Shown here: in pieces, positions 24,426 to 32,035 of the stretch
Layout: the number at the start of each line of letters is the position of its first letter
Position numbering within the stretch: position 1 is the first letter of the stretch
Assembly (NCBI RefSeq): GCF_014203595.1
Contig: NZ_JACHJK010000034.1
Coordinates: forward strand, 1-32,416
DNA length: 32,416 bases
Direction: 5' to 3'
From: Streptomyces echinatus
GTDB lineage: Bacteria > Actinomycetota > Actinomycetes > Streptomycetales > Streptomycetaceae
Notes under the pieces: generated by a model
The model's database searches: none
Told to the model about the DNA's origin: nothing
The model's input: the letters and a program-made list of their open reading frames with translations, nothing else
Translations under genes and position numbers: made by a program

Positions 24426-24642
24426 GGGGCTCTACCCGCTTCGTCGGCTCGTCGGAGTAGTCGACGAGGATGGCCTGGACCGGGCAGGCGGCGGCGGCCT
24501 TCTCCACGCGGTCCCGTTGTGCCTCGTCGAAGCGAGGGGAGAACAGCAGCGCTTCCTCTCCGTGGAGGGAGAAGACGTCGGGGGCGAGGAAGACGCACTG
24601 CGCGAATCCCTGGCACCGGTTGAGATCGACGACAAGCCTCAT
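24415..24642 (-). CDS. [3Fe-4S] ferredoxin of P450 type, 75 aa
   Basis: Three cluster cysteines: Cys10 and Cys16 in CQGFAQC and Cys53 in AACPVQA. This is the CxxXxxC...CP arrangement of actinobacterial P450 ferredoxins that bind a [3Fe-4S] cluster; the position that would be the fourth Cys in [4Fe-4S] relatives is Phe13. VFLAPDVF after the second Cys is typical. The ATG at 24642 (MRLVVDLNR) fits the family length; the open frame further upstream is not coding. It is the first gene of the ferredoxin/reductase/P450 operon. Confidence 0.92.
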   Translation of the reverse strand: MRLVVDLNRCQGFAQCVFLAPDVFSLHGEEALLFSPRFDEAQRDRVEKAAAACPVQAILVDYSDEPTKRVEPHVG

Positions 24643-24888
24643 CGGGAACCCGCTCTCCGCGCAGGCGCAGGCGCGATCGCCCCGGCGGCTCATGGCCGCA
24701 AAACTCCGCAGCCCTTGCGCTTGATCCACAGGATGGGGTGGCATGCCTCCCCCTCAGGATCGCCCTCTCCGGAGGCGGCTTGCAAGGCGAGGGGTCCAGG
24801 GCGGGCCTCACCCGGCCGACCGGGTGTCCACCGCTGTCGGTTCCAGCCGACCAGCGCGCCGCGCGGCCGGAAGGTGCACATTGGACAT
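24643..24888. promoter_or_regulatory. Divergent promoter region, ferredoxin operon and PP2C gene
   Basis: No gene is seen. It must drive both the P450 operon and the phosphatase gene. I found no convincing operator palindrome or standard -35/-10 pair. Confidence 0.35.
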
Positions 24889-26067
24889 ATGCAGCCTGGC
24901 CAGCGGTTCACCGGCACATGGCAGCGGTGGCACGCCACCCGGGCCTTGGTGCTGCTCCCCATCGGGTTGATCGTCACGATCACCGTCGTGGACATCCAGA
25001 CTCCGGAATCCGTCCACCTCGGTCCGCTGCTGGTCGTAGCCCCTGCCATCACTGTCGCGATCGGTGGGGTCTGGCTGACCGGACTGATCGGCGTAGTGGC
25101 GGTGGCGGCTCAAGTGGTCATCGCCGTTTTCCACGGCGGTCTGACCACGCCCAACCACATCTCCCAGATCATCGGACTCGCGATCCTCTCGACGTTGGCC
25201 GTGATCGTCTGCCTGGTGCGTGACCGGCGCAGGGCCGAGCTCGCCCAGGTGCGGTCCGTGTCCGAGGCCGCGCAACGGGCGCTGCTACGTCCGCTCCCCC
25301 GCCGGCTGGGCACCCTGCACCTGTCGTGCACGTACCTGGCCGCCGCCAAGGAAGCCCGTATCGGCGGTGACCTGTACGCCGTGGCCCGCACCGGCGACCT
25401 CACTCGCGTGCTCATCGGCGACGTCAGGGGGAAGGGACTGAACGCTGTGGGTGAGGCGGCCGCGCTGATGGGCGCGTTCCAGGAGGCCGCTCACCAGCAC
25501 GCCACACTGCCGGCGCTCGCCGGCGCCCTGGACCGCAGTGCGTGCCGCTACTCCACCCAGTTCCTCGGGGTGGACGACGAGGCCGAGGAGCACTTCATCA
25601 CCGCGCTGCTGCTGGAGATTCCCGACCACGGCTGTGTGGCGCGGTTGACGCACTGCGGGCACCCGCCGCCCCTGCTCATCAGCCGGGGGCAGGTGAGGAG
25701 TGTCCGGAGTCCCCCTGCGCCGCCCCTGGGCATGTGCGTGCTGACGCGGGACGTCCGCACCTCTCACACGTTCCCGTTCGGGGCCGGTGACACGCTGCTC
25801 ATGTACACCGACGGTCTCGTGGAGGCCCGCGACAGCAGCGGCGCCTTCTACCCGCTCGAAGAGCGACTCGCTCTGTGGGTCAGGTGCCATCCCGACACTC
25901 TCGTCGAGTGCGTCCAGCGCGACCTCCTGGCCCATACCGGCGGGGCCCTCCGCGACGATGCCGCCATACTCGCCATACGGCGGACGGCAATGGCACACGC
26001 CGCATACCTCGGCAGCGAGCTGGTAGGCAGCGACGGCCGCCCGATGGCGGAACTGAAGCACCGTTGA
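24889..26067 (+). CDS. Membrane-anchored PP2C (SpoIIE-type) serine/threonine phosphatase, 392 aa
   Basis: The N-terminal 115 residues hold three to four hydrophobic helices (ALVLLPIGLIVTITVVDI, LLVVAPAITVAIGGVWLTGL, IIGLAILSTLAVIVCLV). The C-terminal SpoIIE domain has the metal-binding acidic motifs in order: IGGDLY, LIGDVRGKGLNAV, LLMYTDGLVEARD and LRDDAAILAI. Such proteins dephosphorylate anti-sigma-factor antagonists and are abundant in Streptomyces; no partner gene is adjacent. The ATG at 24889 is chosen, though an in-frame GTG at 24874 is possible; GGAAG at 24869-24873 sits too far from the first and too near the second. Confidence 0.88.
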   Translation: MQPGQRFTGTWQRWHATRALVLLPIGLIVTITVVDIQTPESVHLGPLLVVAPAITVAIGGVWLTGLIGVVAVAAQVVIAVFHGGLTTPNHISQIIGLAILSTLAVIVCLVRDRRRAELAQVRSVSEAAQRALLRPLPRRLGTLHLSCTYLAAAKEARIGGDLYAVARTGDLTRVLIGDVRGKGLNAVGEAAALMGAFQEAAHQHATLPALAGALDRSACRYSTQFLGVDDEAEEHFITALLLEIPDHGCVARLTHCGHPPPLLISRGQVRSVRSPPAPPLGMCVLTRDVRTSHTFPFGAGDTLLMYTDGLVEARDSSGAFYPLEERLALWVRCHPDTLVECVQRDLLAHTGGALRDDAAILAIRRTAMAHAAYLGSELVGSDGRPMAELKHR

Positions 26068-26131
26068 AGCGCGGCCGGTGCAGCATGCCCGGCCCTGCTC
26101 TACGGTCGGGGCCACGGCAGGTCCACAGCGG

Positions 26132-26830
26132 TCACAGACCGGCGTACAGCGTCTCCAGGTCGCCCGACAGCGCGGCGCGTGCCCAGCGGGTGGCCTCGTC
26201 GACCAGCACTTCGGGTTCGTCATTGAGCAACCCGGTCATCGTCTGCTCGGCGACGTCGGCCGCAAGGACCTTCGGGGCGTCGATGTCCGCCGCCAAGTCG
26301 GTGTCGACATAGCCGGCATGCACACCGACCACCAGCGTTCCCTGCCCTCGCAGCTCCAGCCGGAAAGCGTTCGTCAGCGACCACTCGGCGGACTTGGAGG
26401 CCGCGTAGCTGGGAAGCCGCCGGTTGGCCACCCACGACGCCCGGGACAGCATGTTGACGAGCGCTCCGCCGCCATGGGCGGCCAACACCGGCGCGAAAGC
26501 GCGTGAGACAGCCCAGGTGCCGAAGTAGTTGACCTCCATCTCGCGCCTGGCACCGTCGAACGACCCTTCGAGGAGGGGCGGGCCACCGGTGACTCCGGCG
26601 TTGTTGATGACGATGCTGACATCGTCGGCGGCGCGTGCGGCCGCGGCGACCTGCTCCTCGTCGGTGACGTCCAGCCGCAGCGGGGTGAGCTCGGGGTTAC
26701 GGACGGTCGCGGGCTCCCGGACACCGGCGTAGACCTTGGCGGCTCCGTGATCGAGCAGTGCCTGGGTGAAGGCCAGACCGATGCCGCGGTTGGCTCCCGT
26801 GACCAGGGCTACCGAACCTTTGATGTCCAT
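26132..26830 (-). CDS. Classical short-chain dehydrogenase/reductase, 232 aa
   Basis: All classical SDR landmarks are present: TGANRGIG at residues 11-18, NNAG in VSIVINNAGV, the catalytic serine in NMLSRAS (Ser129 or Ser132) and YxxxK as Tyr142-Lys146 (SYAASK). It is an NAD(P)-dependent oxidoreductase of unknown substrate. Asp54 (RLDVTD) contacts the adenine ring in relatives. The ATG at 26830 lies 6 bases after a perfect AAGGAGG. The gene is divergent from the SPFH/NAD-kinase-like pair and shares its 170-base control region, so co-regulation is possible. Confidence 0.9.
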   Translation of the reverse strand: MDIKGSVALVTGANRGIGLAFTQALLDHGAAKVYAGVREPATVRNPELTPLRLDVTDEEQVAAAARAADDVSIVINNAGVTGGPPLLEGSFDGARREMEVNYFGTWAVSRAFAPVLAAHGGGALVNMLSRASWVANRRLPSYAASKSAEWSLTNAFRLELRGQGTLVVGVHAGYVDTDLAADIDAPKVLAADVAEQTMTGLLNDEPEVLVDEATRWARAALSGDLETLYAGL

Positions 26831-26936
26831 GATCACCCTCCTTGCGGATGGATGTGGATGTCAGGCCCCTTTCTTTCGACGCTAAGCCCCGGCCCGCGGC
26901 TGATCCACCCGACCCCGACCGCATCCGCCGACTCGT

Positions 26937-26955
26937 TCTCGTCTTATTGACGAGA
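26937..26955. promoter_or_regulatory. Palindromic operator A upstream of the SPFH gene
   Basis: Perfect 7-bp inverted repeat tctcgtc-ttatt-gacgaga. It overlaps a TTGACG hexamer (26947-26952) that has TATCGT 18 bases downstream (26971-26976), a plausible -35/-10 pair for the SPFH gene. Confidence 0.7.
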
Positions 26956-26970
26956 TCAACAGCCCTCCGT

Positions 26971-26989
26971 TATCGTCCCATTGACGAAA
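26971..26989. promoter_or_regulatory. Palindromic operator B upstream of the SPFH gene
   Basis: The sequence tatcgtc-ccatt-gacgaaa repeats operator A at a 34-bp centre distance; the shared string is attgacgaratcaa (13 of 14 identical). One arm mismatch leaves a tcgtc/gacga core. It covers the predicted -10 and start point. Confidence 0.65.
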
Positions 26990-27003
26990 TCAAGGGGGTC
27001 CCC

Positions 27004-28017
27004 ATGGCCGACATCACCCGGCGCTTCGGATGGCGCCATCTGCGCTCCGCGCCCACCGCCCACATACGCCACCACAAGCGCGGCCGGCTCACCCACGACG
27101 GCCGGGGGCTCAGCTTCTGGTACCGGTCCCTGTCGGCGGCCCTCTCCGAAGTGCCGGTCGACGACCGGGAGCTGGCCATGGCGTTCCACGCCCGTACCGC
27201 CGACTTCCAGGACGTCACCGTGCAGGCCACCGTCACCTACCGGATCAGCGACCCGGCCGAGGCGGCGAACAGGATCGACTTCTCCGTGGACCCGGACAGC
27301 GGGAACTGGCGCGGCACACCCCTGGAGCAGATCGCCACCCTCCTCACCGAGACCGCGCAGCAGCACACGCTGGACGTACTGGCCCGCACCCCGCTGGCCG
27401 TCGCCCTGGTGGACGGCGTCGCCGCCGTGCGGGAGCGGGTCGCCACCGGTCTCGCCGCCGAGCCCCGCCTCCCGGCCACCGGCATCGAGGTGGTGACCGT
27501 GCGTGTCGTCGCGATCCGGCCCGAGGCCGAGGTGGAGCGCGCCCTGCGCACCCCCGCCCGCGAGCAGATCCAGCAGGAGGCGGACCGGGCCACCTACGAG
27601 CGGCGGGCCGTCGCCGTCGAGCGCGAGCGTGCCATCGCCGAGAACGAGCTGGCCAGCCAGATCGAACTGGCCCGGCGCGAGGAGCAGTTGGTCGAGCAGC
27701 GCGGCACCAACACACGTCGTGAGGCCGAGGAGAAGGCGGCGGCCGACGGCGTACGGACCGAGGCCGAGGCGGCGCGCAAGGTCCGCCTGGCTCACGCGGA
27801 CGCCGAGGCCGCACGCGCGACGGGCGCGGCGCGCGCCGAGGCCCAGGCCGCCTGGCTGCGGGTGCACGGCGAGGTCGACCCGGCCACCCTGCAAGCCCTG
27901 GCAGCGACCCGGCTGGCGGAGAACCTGCCGCGGATCGAGAGCATCACGCTCTCCCCGGACGTGCTCACCGGGCTGCTGGCCAAACTCGGGCGTCCGGAGA
28001 GCCGGGCGGACGCGTGA
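27004..28017 (+). CDS. SPFH (band 7) domain protein without membrane anchor, 337 aa
   Basis: Residues about 20-185 form an SPFH domain (VPVDDRELAMAFHARTADFQ, VTVQATVTYRISDPAEAANR, ATGIEVVTVRVVAIRPEAEV). Residues 185-285 are a long charged coiled coil rich in Ala, Glu and Arg, as in flotillins and prohibitins, followed by a short tail (ESITLSPDVLTGLLAKLG). Unlike most SPFH proteins there is no N-terminal hydrophobic helix, so it should be cytoplasmic or peripherally membrane-bound. AAGGGGG (26991-26997) precedes the ATG. Its stop overlaps the next start (GTGA), tying it to the NAD-kinase-like gene. Two palindromes cover its promoter. Confidence 0.88.
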   Translation: MADITRRFGWRHLRSAPTAHIRHHKRGRLTHDGRGLSFWYRSLSAALSEVPVDDRELAMAFHARTADFQDVTVQATVTYRISDPAEAANRIDFSVDPDSGNWRGTPLEQIATLLTETAQQHTLDVLARTPLAVALVDGVAAVRERVATGLAAEPRLPATGIEVVTVRVVAIRPEAEVERALRTPAREQIQQEADRATYERRAVAVERERAIAENELASQIELARREEQLVEQRGTNTRREAEEKAAADGVRTEAEAARKVRLAHADAEAARATGAARAEAQAAWLRVHGEVDPATLQALAATRLAENLPRIESITLSPDVLTGLLAKLGRPESRADA

Positions 28018-28913
28018 GCCTGGCGCCGCGGGCGGTGCTCGTGCACCGCAGGACCGAGTACGAGGAACTGCTCGCCCGGCACGGGACGCACGGGCAGGCC
28101 GCGTTCTTCCTCTCCAGCCGGGGCCGCTCGATCGACGAGGTGGCCCGCCGCCACGCCGACACGCGGCAGGCGCTGCGGGACGTGGCATCGGCCGTGCCGC
28201 TCACCTGGCGCAGCTCCAGCGTGGAGCGGGCGGACCTGGACTGCTTCCTGTTCGCCCCGGAGGACGTGGTGGTCGTGGTCGGCCAGGACGGCCTGGTCGC
28301 CAACGCCGCGAAGTACCTCTCCGGGCAGCCGGTGGTGGGCATCGACACCGACCCTGGGCGCAACCCGGGGGTCCTGGTCCGTCACCGCAGCGCCGACGCG
28401 GCCTCCCTGCTGCGGACCGCGACCGCGGCAGGGGACCGGGCGGAGGCGCTGACCATGGTCGAGGCCGTCGCCGACGACAGTCAGCGCCTTCTCGCGCTGA
28501 ACGAGATCTACCTGGGCCCGCCCGGTCACCAGACCGCCCGCTACCGCCTGGGCACCGACGGCGGGACGGACCGGGGCGAGGCCCAGGCCTCCTCCGGGGT
28601 GCTGGTCGGCACCGGCACGGGCGCCACCGGGTGGCTCCGCTCCCTGTGGCTGGAGCGCGGCAGCACCATGCCGATGCCCGCGCCGTGCGATCCGCGGCTC
28701 CTGTGGTTCGTGCGCGAGGCCTGGCCGTCGCCCTCGACCGGGACGTCGAGGGTCGCCGGTGAGCTGGGGCGGGGGCAGGAGCTGCGGCTGACGGTGGAGT
28801 CGGACCGGATGGTGGTCTTCGGGGACGGGATGGAGGCCGACGCCCTGGAGCTGACCTGGGGGCAGAGCGTGCGGCTGGGCGTCGCGGCGACGTCACTGCG
28901 TCTGGTGACGTGA
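28014..28913 (+). CDS. NAD kinase-like protein, 299 aa
   Basis: Three landmarks of the NAD kinase fold occur in order: VVVVVGQDGLVANAAKYL (residues 85-102, the GGDG motif as GQDG with catalytic Asp92 kept), ALNEIYLG (Asn163-Glu164) and GVLVGTGTGATGWLRSL (residues 196-211, the TGST-like turn). An N-terminal extension of about 75 residues (VLVHRRTEYEELLARHGTHG) is not part of housekeeping NAD kinases. It may phosphorylate NAD or only bind it; the second-Gly-to-Gln change makes activity uncertain. The GTG start overlaps the SPFH stop by four bases, so the two proteins are probably made in fixed ratio and may form a complex. Confidence 0.83.
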   Translation: MSLAPRAVLVHRRTEYEELLARHGTHGQAAFFLSSRGRSIDEVARRHADTRQALRDVASAVPLTWRSSSVERADLDCFLFAPEDVVVVVGQDGLVANAAKYLSGQPVVGIDTDPGRNPGVLVRHRSADAASLLRTATAAGDRAEALTMVEAVADDSQRLLALNEIYLGPPGHQTARYRLGTDGGTDRGEAQASSGVLVGTGTGATGWLRSLWLERGSTMPMPAPCDPRLLWFVREAWPSPSTGTSRVAGELGRGQELRLTVESDRMVVFGDGMEADALELTWGQSVRLGVAATSLRLVT

Positions 28914-28922
28914 ACGCTCCCT

Positions 28923-28934
28923 GGCCGCGCGGCC
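28923..28934. terminator. Short GC palindrome between convergent genes
   Basis: Perfect 12-base palindrome ggccgcgcggcc ten bases after the NAD-kinase-like stop, in the spacer before the converging NAT gene. It has no loop, so as an RNA hairpin it would be weak. Confidence 0.3.
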
Positions 28935-29085
28935 GGCACCGTCATACCGGCGACGGGCCGGCAGCAGAACGAGGTGAGCCGGTCTTCATGCCTCACCGTG
29001 GCCGGTTGTCCGGTACGGCACCGGGTCGGCGGTGATGCGGGGGGCCGCTGCGTGGCGGGGCGCTCGTCGCTGGTCGGTGCGGCCG

Positions 29086-29934
29086 TCAGAGGGTCGCACG
29101 CTGCCCCGCGGCCTCCCACTCCCGGTGTGCGGTCCGGACGCGGTGCCACAGCTCGGCCCGGGCGGGGGCGTCGACGTCGGCCAGGTTCAGGTGGAACACA
29201 TCGGCCAGTACGCCGTACCAGTCGTCGGCCGCGTTGATGGTCTGCTCGTGCGTGCCTACGGCGTCGATCCGGCGCAGCACACAGCCGCGCAGCATGTCCA
29301 CGCCCTTGGCGTCGCGGAGCTGGACCTGGAGAACCCTGACGAATCCGGACTCGGGGGAAGTGGACAGCCGGTGGTGCTCTTCGGCGAAGAAGGACAGTTC
29401 CACGGGCTCCGGCGCGAAGACCATCGCCGTGAAGGCGCCGCGGGGGTCGTGGGCGAACCGCCAGCCGCCGGGCACCACCACCGACGGGGCCATGGCGTAG
29501 GTGAACGGCCCCTGCGTGTAGGTGCCTTCGCGCAGCGGCAGCGGCTCGTACATCCCGCCGGCCAGCCCCGTGTCCACCAGCCACCGCTCGCCGTCCAGCC
29601 CCACGGTGAGCGCGAGGTGGTCGCCGCCCGGCCCCTCGGGGTCCTCCACCTCGTCCTGCACCCCGGCCCGGTGCAGGGTCACGTCGTAGCCGAGGGCCGT
29701 CAGCAGCGCGGCGAAGGCCCCGTTGAGGTGGAAGCAGTAGCCGCCGCGCCCGCGCAGGATCCGGGCCACGGATTCCTCGGCGCCGACACCCGTCGGCCGT
29801 CCCAGCTGGTTGTCGAGGGTCTCGTAGGCAACCCGTTCCACCTGCGCCCTGTGCAGTGCCCACAGCGCCTCGGCGGTCGGCGCCGCCGGCCGGGGCACCC
29901 CCAGCACGGCCAGATACGCGTCGACGTCGATCAT
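29086..29934 (-). CDS. nat: Arylamine N-acetyltransferase, 282 aa
   Basis: The NAT catalytic triad is complete with near-canonical numbering: Cys67 in RGRGGYCFHLN, His106 in GGDHLALTV and Asp121 in WLVDTGLAG. The N-terminus (MIDVDAYLAVLGVPRPAAPT, ALHRAQVERVAYETLD) is typical of the family. It transfers acetyl (or another acyl group) from CoA to arylamines or hydrazines; relatives in actinomycetes also close amide bonds in ansamycin biosynthesis, but no such cluster is seen here. The start at 29934 is preferred because AGGGG precedes it and numbering fits; an ATG at 29946 has no ribosome-binding site. Confidence 0.92.
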   Translation of the reverse strand: MIDVDAYLAVLGVPRPAAPTAEALWALHRAQVERVAYETLDNQLGRPTGVGAEESVARILRGRGGYCFHLNGAFAALLTALGYDVTLHRAGVQDEVEDPEGPGGDHLALTVGLDGERWLVDTGLAGGMYEPLPLREGTYTQGPFTYAMAPSVVVPGGWRFAHDPRGAFTAMVFAPEPVELSFFAEEHHRLSTSPESGFVRVLQVQLRDAKGVDMLRGCVLRRIDAVGTHEQTINAADDWYGVLADVFHLNLADVDAPARAELWHRVRTAHREWEAAGQRATL

Positions 29935-29946
29935 GCTCCCCCTCAT

Positions 29947-30773
29947 CGCTCGAACGAATGATCAGCCTAGTCGCCGGTATCGACGATTTCAGGCCCCGCC
30001 CTCGGGTACGACGGCGTCCCCTTCCGGACCCGACGCCGACCGATGAGGCAGAACCTGACCGATCCGTTCGGCCAGGGAGACGATGATTCCCGAGGGGCCG
30101 CGGAGGTTGCTGGCGCCACTGTGAAGCGAACCGCTGTTCATTAGCCGGAAGTTCAGCCGTGCGGCCCAAGGTTCAGTAGCGCAGGCGTCTGTTCAGTAGC
30201 GCCGCATGATGGAAGTCGTCCGATCGGGCGTGCTGTGTCGAGTGGTTGCACGAACGCTCGGACGGATGCTGCCGTGGGTGCGGTCGATCGGGGGACTTCG
30301 CGGACCTGGGTAGCCGTTCGGCGGCGTGGTGGCTGGCATCTTGGCGCGCATGCACCCCTCACCCGAGTCTCGATCCTGGGACGGGAGCTCCGCTTCTGTG
30401 CCGCGGCGATGCTCGTTGCCTGCCCGGCCGGACACCCCTTCCTGCCTGCGGGGGCGGAGTGTGAGGCCGCCCGCTCATGGCCGAGTTGTGCCGCCACTGC
30501 CTCGAGTGTCCGGCCGGCGACTCGTCGCTGTGTCCCGCGTCCGTCGCCTGCCGGCGGTGCCCTGCCCTGTGCGAGGTGAGGCGTTCACCTCGCGGGTGGA
30601 CCGCGTCGCTGCTGCGCTGGGGGTGCCACCGGGTGTGGCAGCTCGCGTGCTGGGGCTGAAGTGCCGACAGCGGGGCTCGTCCACGCGCCCGCTCTTCTTC
30701 GGCGTCACGCGCACCCCCGCCGGCCTCGCCGGGTTGCGGAATGCGACGGGGCTGCGGAGCGCGGAGCTGCGGC
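29947..30773. other. Gene-poor mosaic of decayed sequence
   Basis: No intact gene is supported. On the minus strand at about 30058-30108 a short frame reads NLRGPSGIIVSLAERIG, which resembles the last strand of VOC/glyoxalase proteins. It is followed upstream by the GTTCA repeats. On the plus strand at about 30575-30775 a GC3-biased frame reads EAFTSRVDRVAAALGVPPGV and LFFGVTRTPAGLAGLRNATG but lacks a start and shifts frame upstream; I do not recognise it. The whole stretch looks like overlapping insertion scars. Confidence 0.4.
30136..30202. repeat. Four GTTCA-led direct repeats
   Basis: GTTCA occurs at 30136, 30151, 30171 and 30191. The last two units share gttcagtagcgc exactly at a 20-base interval; the first two (gttcattagccg, gttcagccgtgc) are degenerate. 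An inverted, slightly altered copy (gttcagtgcgcag on the minus strand) ends the window at 32403-32415, so these may be insertion-element ends. Confidence 0.5.
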
Positions 30774-30876
30774 AGGGTGGGAGCTTGCCGCGGCGGTCAA
30801 CCTCGCGGGTGACGATGAGCATGGTTACCCACTCGACCAGGGAGTGAGGCAGATCGAGTGCGGCAGCATATGGAAC
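30774..30876 (-). pseudogene. N-terminal fragment of a second IS5-type transposase
   Basis: The minus-strand frame reads YAAALDLPHSLVEWVTMLIV and then TREVDRRGKLPP, matching (from memory) the start of a widespread Streptomyces IS5-family transposase beginning SYPAALDLPxxLVEWVTMLI. After KLPP the frame drops out of the family pattern, so only about 33 residues remain. It differs from the IS5-type remnant at 11554, so at least two such elements have visited this region. Confidence 0.65.
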
Positions 30877-30933
30877 CAACGCGGGCCCTGTGCCTGGGGG
30901 GTTGATACTCCAGCTGTACATCGTGATCAGCCG

Positions 30934-31314
30934 TCAGGCGTCGAAGCGGTGGCGAGCGGCCTCGATGTGACCGAAGTACCGGTGGGTCCAGTCACACATT
31001 CCGTCGACGGTTGCGCGTAGGCCCTGGCCCGGCTCGGTGAGGGTGTATTCGACACGCGGCGGGACGGTGGGGTGCACGCTGCGCTCGACCAGGCCGTTGC
31101 GCTCCAGCATGCGCAGGTTCTGAGTGAGCATCTTGTGGCTGATGCCCTCGATCGCGTTCCGCAGCTCGCTGAATCTCAGGGTGCGTTCACCGAGAGTCTC
31201 GATGATCAGGAACGCCCACTTGTTGGCGACGTCGGAGAAGATCTCTCGCGCCAATGAGTCCGCGCGCCTGAGGTCCGCTTCCTCGGATCGGCCCTTGATC
31301 TGTTTGGTCACCAT
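30934..31314 (-). CDS. HxlR-family transcriptional regulator, 126 aa
   Basis: A single winged-helix domain fills the protein: DVANKWAFLIIETLGERTLR, FSELRNAIEGISHKMLTQNL, RMLERNGLVERSVHPTVPPR and VEYTLTEPGQGL are the standard HxlR signature. Sensor members carry an N-terminal Cys; none is here, and the only Cys is in GMCDW near the C-terminus, so thiol sensing is doubtful. It is divergent from the Rid-family gene and likely regulates it. A 4-4-4 palindrome lies 14 bases upstream of its start. Confidence 0.9.
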   Translation of the reverse strand: MVTKQIKGRSEEADLRRADSLAREIFSDVANKWAFLIIETLGERTLRFSELRNAIEGISHKMLTQNLRMLERNGLVERSVHPTVPPRVEYTLTEPGQGLRATVDGMCDWTHRYFGHIEAARHRFDA

Positions 31315-31327
31315 CAGGTTCCCCAGT

Positions 31328-31339
31328 CACTAAAAAGTG
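31328..31339. promoter_or_regulatory. Possible HxlR operator
   Basis: The inverted repeat cact-aaaa-agtg sits 14 bases upstream of the HxlR start, in an unusually A-rich spot for this DNA. HxlR/YodB-type operators are AT-rich dyads of similar size. It is short, so binding is a guess. Confidence 0.45.
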
Positions 31340-31453
31340 CGTTCTTCCATGTCAGCGACCACTCTCTTACGGTTCCTGAGTAACCACAAGAGACCACGAG
31401 GGTCTGGAGTGACGAGAACGGGCCCACGATGCCCGGACAAGGAGGCGGACGGC

Positions 31454-31861
31454 ATGGCCATCACCCTGGTGAACCCCCATGGATTGCCCGAGATCGATGT
31501 CTACCGGCAGGTCTCGATCGCAACCGGGTCGAAGCTGGTCTTCATCGCCGGTCAGGTCGCCTGGGACGCCGAGGGGATCACGGTCGGCGAAGGCGACCTC
31601 GCCGCGCAGGTCGAGCAGTGCTACCTCAACATAGGCACCGCCCTGGCCGAGGCAGGCGGCTCCTTCGACGACGTGGCGAAACTGACCTTCTACGTTGTCG
31701 ACTGGACTCCCGACAAGATGCCCCCGCTCCTGGAGGGGATCTCCCGGGCGGCCGCAATGCTGGGAACCACCCCGGTCCCGCCGGCCACGCTGCTGGGCGT
31801 TGCGGCACTGGATGTTCCCGACCATCTGGTCGAGATCGAAGCCACCGCGGTCCTCAGCTGA
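31454..31861 (+). CDS. Rid-family protein lacking the catalytic arginine, 135 aa
   Basis: The fold is clearly Rid/YjgF: ATGSKLVFIAGQVAWDAEG, QVEQCYLNIGTALAEAGGSF, DDVAKLTFYVVDWTPDKMP and the C-terminal VEIEATAV. RidA itself deaminates reactive enamines/imines using an Arg in the motif PxRTxVxVxxL. Here the motif reads PPATLLGVAAL, so that Arg is Ala111. The protein is therefore unlikely to be an imine deaminase and fits the Rid subgroups of unknown function found near regulators and oxidoreductases. AAGGAGG lies 8 bases before the ATG. It is divergent from the HxlR gene. Confidence 0.88.
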   Translation: MAITLVNPHGLPEIDVYRQVSIATGSKLVFIAGQVAWDAEGITVGEGDLAAQVEQCYLNIGTALAEAGGSFDDVAKLTFYVVDWTPDKMPPLLEGISRAAAMLGTTPVPPATLLGVAALDVPDHLVEIEATAVLS

Positions 31862-31892
31862 ACAGATGCCCTTCGCTGAGCACCCAAGTGGC

Positions 31893-32035
31893 CGGTAGTG
31901 GCTGGCTCGGGACCGGGCCTGATGACGTCGCCGCCAGTCGGACCAGCCGAGCCGGTGGGCGGCGTCGTGCACGGGTCGGACGACGAGGGCGACGAACAGG
32001 CGCTGGATCTCGTTGCAGGTGAGCGGGATCAGCGC
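31893..32035 (-). pseudogene. C-terminal fragment of an IS4/IS701-like transposase
   Basis: The minus-strand frame reads LIPLTCNEIQRLFVALVVRP and then HDAAHRLGWSDWRRRHQARS, RASHYR. The WSxWRRRHQxRxRxxHYR pattern is the usual C-terminus of a group of Streptomyces transposases. The upstream junction (32035/32036) goes straight into an unrelated helical-repeat frame, so the element is truncated there. No stop follows in frame. Confidence 0.6.

Noticed and set aside
30326..30847. A 173-codon plus-strand open frame
   Set aside because: Only its central third has gene-like bias; its end overlaps the IS5 fragment on the other strand and its start has no signal. It is reported as decayed sequence instead.
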